Below, one piece after another: positions 26,952 to 33,493 of a stretch of DNA of 64,000 nt (the first letter of the stretch is position 1; every line of letters starts with the position of its first letter). The translations under genes and the position numbers were made by a program. The stretch is taken from contig NZ_SPQO01000025.1 in the NCBI RefSeq assembly GCF_004570325.1, forward strand, positions 1-64,000, in the 5' to 3' direction. Below the pieces are notes generated by a model. The model saw only the letters and a program-made list of their open reading frames with translations, did no database searches and was not told where the DNA came from. The stretch comes from Mycobacterium sp. PS03-16 (GTDB taxonomy: Bacteria; Actinomycetota; Actinomycetes; Mycobacteriales; Mycobacteriaceae).

Positions 26952-27923
26952 TCAGATCGGGGCGGAGATCTCTTGATCCGTTGGCGCGACGCCGATTTCG
27001 GCGAGCCAGCGCTCGGCGTCGATGGCCGCCGAACAGCCGCTGCCCGCGGCGGTGATGGCCTGGCGGTAGGTGCGGTCCACCAGGTCGCCGGCCGCGAAGA
27101 CGCCCTCGACCGACGTGCTGGTGGTGCGACCCTCGACGAGCACGTACCCGTCCTCGTCGAGGTCGACCTGACCGCGCACGATATCCGACCGCGGCACGTG
27201 GCCGATCGCGACGAACACACCGGTCACGGCGAGCTTGGATTCCTCACCGGTGACGGTGTCGCGCAGGCGCAGCCCGGTCACCTTCGGATCGCCTTCGACC
27301 TCGGTGACCGCGGTGTTGGTCATGAACGTGATCTTCTCGTTGGCCCGGCCGCGTTCCAGCATGATCCGCGATGCGCGGAACTCCTCGCGGCGGTGGATGA
27401 CGGTGACGCTGCGGGCGAAGCGGGTGAGGAACGTCGCCTCCTCCATGGCCGAGTCGCCGCCACCGATGACCGCGATGTCCTGGTCACGGAAGAAGAAGCC
27501 GTCACACGTCGCACAGGTGCTCACCCCCATGCCGAGCAGCGTCTCCTCGCCGGGAACGCCGAGATGGCGTGCGGCGGCCCCCATGGCGAGGATCACCGCG
27601 CGGGCCCGGTGCGTCTCGTCGCCCACCGTCACCGTCTTGACGGGGCCGTCGAGCGACACCGCATCGACGTCCTCCATGCGCAGGTCGGCGCCGAAGCGCA
27701 GCGCCTGTTCGCGCATCTCGTCCATCAGCTCGGGGCCGGTGATGCCGTTGCGGAAGCCGGGGTAGTTCTCCACCTCGGTGGTGGTCATGAGCGCACCGCC
27801 GAACTGGCTGCCCTCGAACACCAGCGGTTCGAGCTGTGCGCGCGCCGCGTACACGGCCGCCGTGTAACCGGCCGGGCCGGAACCGATGATGATGAGTTCG
27901 TGGACCTTGTCTGAGGTGGTCAT
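26952..27923 (-). CDS. trxB: Thioredoxin reductase
   Basis: A 323-residue FAD-dependent, NADPH-specific reductase. The FAD loop GSGPAGYTAAVYAARA is at the N-terminus, the redox-active Cys pair is in CATCDGFFF, the NADPH loop is GGGDSAMEEA, with HRREEFRAS for phosphate binding, and the second FAD block is GVFAAGDLVD. AAAGG lies close to the ATG. A SigH-type promoter lies 35-63 bases upstream (27958-27986), so the pair should respond to disulfide stress. Confidence 0.97.
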   Translation of the reverse strand: MTTSDKVHELIIIGSGPAGYTAAVYAARAQLEPLVFEGSQFGGALMTTTEVENYPGFRNGITGPELMDEMREQALRFGADLRMEDVDAVSLDGPVKTVTVGDETHRARAVILAMGAAARHLGVPGEETLLGMGVSTCATCDGFFFRDQDIAVIGGGDSAMEEATFLTRFARSVTVIHRREEFRASRIMLERGRANEKITFMTNTAVTEVEGDPKVTGLRLRDTVTGEESKLAVTGVFVAIGHVPRSDIVRGQVDLDEDGYVLVEGRTTSTSVEGVFAAGDLVDRTYRQAITAAGSGCSAAIDAERWLAEIGVAPTDQEISAPI

Positions 27924-27957
27924 ATGAGCCTTTCTGCCGTCTCACTCGGCACGGGTA

Positions 27958-27986
27958 GCAACACCAGCCTAGGTCTGGGTGTTCCC
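27958..27986 (-). promoter_or_regulatory. SigH-type promoter of trxB-trxA
   Basis: On the minus strand GGGAACA (27980-27986) and TGTT (27960-27963) are separated by 16 bases, matching the mycobacterial SigH pattern GGGAAYA-N16/17-cGTT at all but one -10 position. The predicted start of transcription is near 27950, about 27 bases before the trxB ATG. trxB2-trxC of M. tuberculosis is a known SigH target. Confidence 0.7.
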
Positions 27987-28032
27987 GGGCGTCGGCAGGG
28001 TCACGCGTGGCGGGCCGATACCGAGCGCCAGG

Positions 28033-28719
28033 TCACGTCCGCGGTGTGTGCCGGCGCGCCGACACGTGGGCGCCGGGGCCGCGGTGTCGCCGGCGTGGGG
28101 CGCCGGCGCGGGTGAGCGTGCCGTGCCGCAGCGCACGCGGCGTGCCGGCGGCGGTCGGCGCGGTGGTCTCCTCGCCGGCGTCGATCGTGGCGAGCACGTC
28201 GGCCAGTTTCGCCCGGGCGCGGCTGCAGCGGGACTTCACGGTGCCCTCGGCCACGCCGAGCATTCGGGCGGTCTCGGCGACCGAGTAGCCCTGCATGTCG
28301 ACCGCCACCACCGCGGCGCGCTGTTCGACCGGCAGGCTCAGCAGCGCCCGCTGCACGACGATCGCGGTGTCCACCCGTGCCGTCGGATCGCCGACCGGGT
28401 GGTCGTCGTCGAGCAGTGTGCTCGTGGCCTGGGTGCGGCTGCGGCGCATCCGGTCGAGGCAGGCGTTGACCACGATGCGGTACAGCCAGCTGCTGACCGC
28501 GCAGTCGTTCCGGAACGACGCCGCCTTGCGGTGCGCCGAGAGCATCGCGTCCTGCAGGGCGTCGCGGGCGTCCTCGGGGTTGCGGCTGGTCATCTGCGCC
28601 AGCCGGGTGAGCCGGCGGTGGTGGCGGACGAACAGCTCCTCGAACGCGTACCGGTCGCCGGCCACGTGCGCGGCCAGCAGCTGTGCATCCGACCGGCCGA
28701 TGGCCTCGAAGCTCCCCAC
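28033..28719 (-). CDS. sigM: ECF RNA polymerase sigma factor SigM
   Basis: A 228-residue ECF sigma factor. Region 2 covers about 14-95 (ELFVRHHRRLTRLAQMTSRNPEDARDALQDA, then SWLYRIVVNACLDR); region 4 covers about 122-175 (LPVEQRAAVVAVDMQGYSVAETARMLGVAEGTVKSR). Residues 183-228 are an Ala/Arg-rich tail not seen in M. tuberculosis SigM. In M. tuberculosis, sigM is followed by Rv3912, the RsmA anti-sigma gene, before trxB2; here only 109 bases separate sigM from trxB and no such gene fits. The start is GTG with no clear ribosome site. Confidence 0.9.
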   Translation of the reverse strand: MGSFEAIGRSDAQLLAAHVAGDRYAFEELFVRHHRRLTRLAQMTSRNPEDARDALQDAMLSAHRKAASFRNDCAVSSWLYRIVVNACLDRMRRSRTQATSTLLDDDHPVGDPTARVDTAIVVQRALLSLPVEQRAAVVAVDMQGYSVAETARMLGVAEGTVKSRCSRARAKLADVLATIDAGEETTAPTAAGTPRALRHGTLTRAGAPRRRHRGPGAHVSARRHTPRT

Positions 28720-28771
28720 AGCCGAACACTAAGCGGTGTCGCGGCGGGTGGCCGGCACGAATTCGCCGCGC

Positions 28772-28780
28772 TGTGGACAA
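28772..28780 (-). promoter_or_regulatory. Consensus DnaA box between sigM and the riboswitch
   Basis: TTGTCCACA on the minus strand is an exact match to the mycobacterial consensus, the best in the window. It lies 52 bases upstream of the sigM start and about 7 bases before a TACGCT -10-like hexamer (28787-28792) for the riboswitch transcript, so bound DnaA could block that promoter. Confidence 0.5.
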
Positions 28781-28794
28781 CCCAGCTACGCTCG

Positions 28795-28940
28795 ACCGCG
28801 TCAGCCGCGACGGGTCGCAGGAAGCCGGTGTGAATCCGGCACGGTCCCGCCACTGTGACCGGGGAGCGAACCCCACGCGTGACCACGGCCGCCGGGCCGG
28901 AAGGTCGGGGCGAGCGCCGATCCGGGAGTCAGGACATTGC
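28795..28940 (+). ncRNA. Cobalamin (B12) riboswitch
   Basis: The leader shows the conserved order of a cobalamin aptamer: GGAAGCCGGTGTGAATCCGGC hairpin core (28820-28840), GGTCCCGCCACTGTGACC B12 box (28843-28860), GGGGAGCGAACCCC hairpin, a variable GC arm, then GGAAGGTCGGGGCGAGC and the closing GGGAGTCAGGACA (28924-28936). The downstream ATG is at 28993; a GGGGCGGGACACCCC hairpin just before the GGAG ribosome site could be the expression platform, suggesting translational control. Bound adenosyl- or another cobalamin would normally repress the gene. Ends are approximate. Confidence 0.92.
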
Positions 28941-28992
28941 GCCGCCGCGGGCCGGTCGAACGGGGCGGGACACCCCGGGACGGAGATCGCGC

Positions 28993-29712
28993 ATGGAGGC
29001 GCCGCCCGCCGCCGTGGAACGCGCCCGGGTCCGGTCGGCGCTGGCCGAGGCCGCCGGGTTCGGGATGTACTTCACCGCGCCGCGCGACACCGCGGGGGTG
29101 TCGTTGTCCGCGGAGCAGTTCTGCGCGCCCGACCGGCTGCGCGCCGTCGTCGATGCCGTCGGCCGGCAGATCGGCTCGTCGGAGGCCCGGGTGGCGATCT
29201 CCACGCTGCAGTTCGGGCTCGCGGCCCGGTACTGGTCGTTGGCACTGGGGGTGTGGCGCTGCGGCGGTGTGATCCTCGACCTGGCCGGGCTGCGGTACAC
29301 GGTCACCGGCGCGGGGTCGGTGTCGGTGACCCTCGACGAGCCGCGCGGGCGGGACGCCACGACCCTGTCCGCCGGCGACGTGGCCGAAAGCCTCATCGGC
29401 GCCGTGCTTTCCGGTCAGCTGACCGGACTGCACGCGGCGCTGCGCACGGTTGCACCGGTCGCCGACGGGCTGCTGTGGGGTAACGCCGCATCGGCGCTGT
29501 ACACCGCCGCTCGCACCGTCGCGGCCGGCCGCCCCGACGCGCGGCTCGACGCGGTGGCGTCGGCGATGCTGACGCGAGAACCGTTGGCGGGACACGTGGT
29601 ACGCGGGGGTGACGGCGCGGCGCTGCGGCGCAGCTGCTGCCTGTTCTACCGCACCACCCACAGTTTCTGCTGTGGCGACTGTCCGCTGACCGGACGGGCG
29701 GTGACGCGCTAG
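28993..29712 (+). CDS. FhuF-like (2Fe-2S) protein under B12 riboswitch control
   Basis: A 239-residue soluble protein whose C-terminus carries the FhuF iron-sulfur pattern CC-x10-C-x2-C: Cys215, Cys216, Cys227 and Cys230. FhuF of E. coli reduces ferric siderophores with a 2Fe-2S centre. Upstream is a helical region with TLQFGLAARYWSLALGVW, also typical of the family. The ATG at 28993 follows the riboswitch and has GGAG 8 bases before it; the longer frame from 28855 would lie inside the aptamer. B12 control suggests its substrate is a corrinoid or cobalt compound rather than a siderophore, but this is inference. Confidence 0.78.
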   Translation: MEAPPAAVERARVRSALAEAAGFGMYFTAPRDTAGVSLSAEQFCAPDRLRAVVDAVGRQIGSSEARVAISTLQFGLAARYWSLALGVWRCGGVILDLAGLRYTVTGAGSVSVTLDEPRGRDATTLSAGDVAESLIGAVLSGQLTGLHAALRTVAPVADGLLWGNAASALYTAARTVAAGRPDARLDAVASAMLTREPLAGHVVRGGDGAALRRSCCLFYRTTHSFCCGDCPLTGRAVTR

Positions 29713-29722
29713 CGACGAGCGC

Positions 29723-32700
29723 TCACGTGGTGCCCTTGAGCGTGATCTCGGAGATGTCGCTGCGGCTCTCCCCGTTGACGGTGCCGAGGGTGTCGATCCA
29801 CACCAGCACGTTGGACGTGGGCTGGGCGTCGGTGACGTCGATGGTGTTGCTGCCGGGCTGCAGCGGGGTCGACGGGGTCAACTCGGTGGTGCCCTCGAGT
29901 GAGGAGGGGCTCGGGGAGTCCGCCGAGCGGATCTGCACCGTGGTGCCGGTGCTGTTGACCGTGATGTCGACCGAGTCCAACGTGGTCGGCTGCGACAGCT
30001 CCAGCATCAGCCCGACCCCGTTCTTGAAGTTCGGGAACGGTGTCGGGTCGGAGTAGATGTCGGTCGGCCACACGGTCGAGGCGTTGCCGTCGATGGCGTT
30101 ACCGGCCTGGTCGGGGTTGTCGGCGCCGCCGGCGGGGGAGAAGACGGTGGCCCGCACCGGGCGGATGACATTACCGGGAGTGCCTGGCCCGGAGCCGGAT
30201 TCGGCCGACGTGGTCGGTGCGTTGAGGCCGAGCTCGTCGCCGTCGAATCCGCCGCCCACGTCACCGAAGATACGGCTGAGCACCGTGGCCAGCACCACCA
30301 GCGCGACGACGATGATCACGGCGCCGACGGTGATGCCCACCACGAGACCGCGTTTGCGCCGGGCCTGTGCTTCCGGATCGTCGTCGGCTCCCCCGCGCAG
30401 GCGCGACGACGATCCGTCGGGCTGGTCGACCGGTGAGATCAGGTCGGTGCGGTCGGCGATCGCGGTGGCCTGCTGGAGGAGGTTGAGCAACGTTGGGGCG
30501 CTGCGGATCCCACCGTCGCGCTGGACGGCGTGGGCGGCGGCCGCCGAAATCTGGAACGGGATGTCGCGGTCGACGGAGCGCGGTTCGACGGCTTCGCCTG
30601 CGGGGTCACGATCGGCGGGCGCCAGGCCGCTGGGCACGCCGGTCTCCGGCAGCGGCCACCGGTTGACCAGCAGCGCGTACAGCGCGGCGCCGATGCCGCG
30701 GATGTCGTCCTCGGGGGTGGCGTCGGGCATGGTCGCCGGGAAGGCCAGCGCCACATCGCCCTCGATGCTCACCCGCACACGGCTCGGATGGTCGATCGAC
30801 AGCGCGACACCGGAGCGGTGGGCGGCCTCGGCGGCCGCGGCCAGCGACTGCATCGCCCTGGCCCCGCCGATCGGGGAGGGCGACGTCTCGGCCACCTCGG
30901 CCAGCGATCCGCCGCGGATCCACTCCGACACGATGAGCCCGCCCGATCCGGTGTTCGCGACGTCGAGCACCCGTGCCACGCCCGGCATGTCGAGCCGGCT
31001 CAGCTTGAGCGTGCGGGACAGGATCTCCTGCAGCCGCTCGTCGGGCAGCGTCGCCTCGGGGTCCACGAACGTCAGCGCGACCTGCCGGTCCAGCGCGGTG
31101 TCGAGGGCCTGCCAGAACTGCAGCGTCGGGGGGCCGCCGTGGAACACCAGCAGCCGGTAGCGGCCGCCGGCGATGGTGGCGCCGGGGATCAGGGTGACGT
31201 CCTCGTCGGACGTGGCCGCCTCGATCGGGGGTTCGCTGGGCGGCGCGAACGGCAGTGTCTCGCGGGTCGGGTCGCCGCCGTAGTCGGCGGGCGGGCGGCC
31301 GGACCGGGGCATCTCGGTGGTGGCGCCGCCGAGATCCTCGGACGCGACGTCGGGCTGGAAGTCGTCGGCGGCGGGCCGCGTCTCGCCGGGACGCGACAGG
31401 GCGTCCCGCGAGATCTTGGTGGTGGCCGCGCCGTCGGGTGGCGCAGCGGAATCGCCCGCGGAGTCGTCGCTCACCGCTGGTCCTTTCCCCGTCCCCGCCC
31501 CGGCGCCGTGCACCCAGGGCTGTTCCACCCCGGCCGACGGGCCCCGACTCCGCCGTACCGGGTGTGCACTTCTGTGGTCAGCGTACGGGAAGGCACCGGC
31601 GGGACGCGGTGCGTCACGCCCGGATATTGACGGCGCGGACACCGACCGGCGTCCGCCGAGCCGGCGGCGCACGAACGCAGCCGCGGCGTCGGCCTCGGGA
31701 ACCTTCGCCGCCAGCAGCACCCCGGCGATCACCGGCGCCATGATGATCCCGAGCACGGTCAGCCGCAGCAGCGAGCCGCCCGCACCCAGGCGTTCGGTCA
31801 GCGCCGCCAGGCCGAGCAGTTGGTCGGCCACGTGGGCCAGCAGACCGGCGGCCAGGGAGGCGGCCGTGGTCACCAGGATGGTGCGCAACACCGCGATGTC
31901 GAGCATCCGGCCACCCGGCGGGTGCAGGCTCGAGCGCAGCAGGATCGCCCCGACCACCGCGCCCGCCACGAACCCGATGCCGTTCGCGGTGCCGAGCAGC
32001 CCGGCCACCAACTCGGGGTCGTCGGTCAGGGCGGGCGCGGCCAGCGAGGCGATCACCTTCACCGTGGTGACGACGATGATGATGATGATCGGCGTCCACG
32101 GCTGTTCGCGGGCGTAGAACACGCGCAGCTGCAGCAGCACCAGCGCATAGGGGATCAGCGTGAACGCCGACAGGGTGATCGCGATGCCGAGGTAGCCGGC
32201 GTCGGTCTCGCCGAAGTTGCCGTAGGCGAACAGCGCACTACCGATGGCCGGGCCGCCGACGGTCATCACGGCGACGATCGGGATCAGCGTCACCATGGTC
32301 AGCCGGGTCGCCAGCGACAGGTCGCCGAGTACGGCCGGGATGTCGTCGGCGGCGGCGTTGCGCGACAGGCGCGGCATGACGACGGTGAGCACCGTGACGC
32401 CGATGATGCCGAACGGCAGCTGCAACACCAGCCACGTGTAGTTGTAGATCGCCGGGCCGGACGCGGCCGCGGAGCTGGCGATCTGGTTGGTGACCACCAG
32501 GCCGACCTGACTGACCAGGACGTAGAGCACCATCGCGGCGGCCATCGCGCCGAACTTCTTGAGCCGGTCGTCGATGCCCCACAGCGGCCGCAGGCTGATC
32601 CGCTCGCGGCGGATCGCGACCAGGAGCACCATGGCCTGGGCGACGACGCCCAGCGTGGTGCCGATGCCCAGCACCAGCAGCTTGGCATTGCCCATCTCGA

Positions 32701-33493
32701 CCGGATCGATCGACAGTTCGCCGGGCACGAGCACGTACAGCCCGAGCGTCGCGATCGCGACCACGTTGTTCACCACGGGCGCCCACGCGGGCGGGCCGAA
32801 CACGTTGCGGGTGTTGAGGATCGCCATGAACACCGACGTCAGGCCGTAGAAGATCACCTGCGGTAACAGCAGGTAGGCGAACGCGGTGGTGAGCGGGTTG
32901 TTGACCTGAGGGTCGTCGCCGAGCATCAGACGCACCAGCAGCGGTGCGGCCGCCACCGACAGCACGGTCGCGACGAGCAGCAGCGTGGTCGCGAGCGTCA
33001 CCAGCCGGCGGACGAACGCGGTGCCGCCGTCGGCGTCGTCGCGTTCGGCGCGGGCGAGCACCGGCACGAAGATCGCGGTGAACGTGGCCTCGAGCACCAG
33101 CGCCGCCACCAGGTTGGGCAGCTGGTTGGCGACCGTGAACGAACTCGACAGCGCCGCGCCGAGAATCGCCGCGAGCAGCACGATGCGCAGGAACCCGGTG
33201 ATCCGGCTGACCAGCGTGGCCAGCGCCATCCCCCAGGACCGCGATACCACGGCCGCATCGGACAGTTCCGGGCGCCCGGCGCGGCGGCGCGGGGCCGGGC
33301 CGCGCGGGATGCGCTGGCGCGGCGGTGGGGGCGGGGTGCGGCGCGGCGGCGGTCCGGGTGCGGCGTACGGGGGCCGGGGCGGAATGCGGCGGGGCGGCGG
33401 ATACGGCGGGGGATACGGCGGCTGCGGACCCGGTGGTGGATTCGGTACGGAATTCGGTGGGGGACCGAACTGTCCCCGCCCGGTGGGATTCAC
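29723..33493 (-). CDS. murJ: Lipid II flippase MurJ (MviN) fused to a pseudokinase and extracellular domain
   Basis: A 1256-residue protein. Residues 1-83 are Pro/Gly/Arg-rich; about 84-614 form the multi-helix MviN/MurJ core (SRSWGMALATLVSRITGFLR onward) that exports lipid II; about 770-1015 form a kinase-like fold without HRD or DFG motifs, hence a pseudokinase; one helix lies at about 1049-1072; the rest is an extracellular domain. In mycobacteria PknB phosphorylates the pseudokinase, which then binds FhaA and restrains peptidoglycan synthesis. It overlaps the upstream DUF6049 gene by 4 bases, and its 3' end lies 10 bases from the convergent FhuF-like gene. Confidence 0.95.
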   Translation of the reverse strand: MNPTGRGQFGPPPNSVPNPPPGPQPPYPPPYPPPRRIPPRPPYAAPGPPPRRTPPPPPRQRIPRGPAPRRRAGRPELSDAAVVSRSWGMALATLVSRITGFLRIVLLAAILGAALSSSFTVANQLPNLVAALVLEATFTAIFVPVLARAERDDADGGTAFVRRLVTLATTLLLVATVLSVAAAPLLVRLMLGDDPQVNNPLTTAFAYLLLPQVIFYGLTSVFMAILNTRNVFGPPAWAPVVNNVVAIATLGLYVLVPGELSIDPVEMGNAKLLVLGIGTTLGVVAQAMVLLVAIRRERISLRPLWGIDDRLKKFGAMAAAMVLYVLVSQVGLVVTNQIASSAAASGPAIYNYTWLVLQLPFGIIGVTVLTVVMPRLSRNAAADDIPAVLGDLSLATRLTMVTLIPIVAVMTVGGPAIGSALFAYGNFGETDAGYLGIAITLSAFTLIPYALVLLQLRVFYAREQPWTPIIIIIVVTTVKVIASLAAPALTDDPELVAGLLGTANGIGFVAGAVVGAILLRSSLHPPGGRMLDIAVLRTILVTTAASLAAGLLAHVADQLLGLAALTERLGAGGSLLRLTVLGIIMAPVIAGVLLAAKVPEADAAAAFVRRRLGGRRSVSAPSISGRDAPRPAGAFPYADHRSAHPVRRSRGPSAGVEQPWVHGAGAGTGKGPAVSDDSAGDSAAPPDGAATTKISRDALSRPGETRPAADDFQPDVASEDLGGATTEMPRSGRPPADYGGDPTRETLPFAPPSEPPIEAATSDEDVTLIPGATIAGGRYRLLVFHGGPPTLQFWQALDTALDRQVALTFVDPEATLPDERLQEILSRTLKLSRLDMPGVARVLDVANTGSGGLIVSEWIRGGSLAEVAETSPSPIGGARAMQSLAAAAEAAHRSGVALSIDHPSRVRVSIEGDVALAFPATMPDATPEDDIRGIGAALYALLVNRWPLPETGVPSGLAPADRDPAGEAVEPRSVDRDIPFQISAAAAHAVQRDGGIRSAPTLLNLLQQATAIADRTDLISPVDQPDGSSSRLRGGADDDPEAQARRKRGLVVGITVGAVIIVVALVVLATVLSRIFGDVGGGFDGDELGLNAPTTSAESGSGPGTPGNVIRPVRATVFSPAGGADNPDQAGNAIDGNASTVWPTDIYSDPTPFPNFKNGVGLMLELSQPTTLDSVDITVNSTGTTVQIRSADSPSPSSLEGTTELTPSTPLQPGSNTIDVTDAQPTSNVLVWIDTLGTVNGESRSDISEITLKGTT

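Noticed and set aside
28855..28992. N-terminal extension of the FhuF-like gene
   Set aside because: These codons lie in the cobalamin aptamer and its expression platform; the ATG at 28993 has its own ribosome site.
33300..33480. Gly/Pro-rich stretch resembling a tandem repeat
   Set aside because: It encodes the disordered Pro-rich start of MurJ; repeat units are not regular in DNA.
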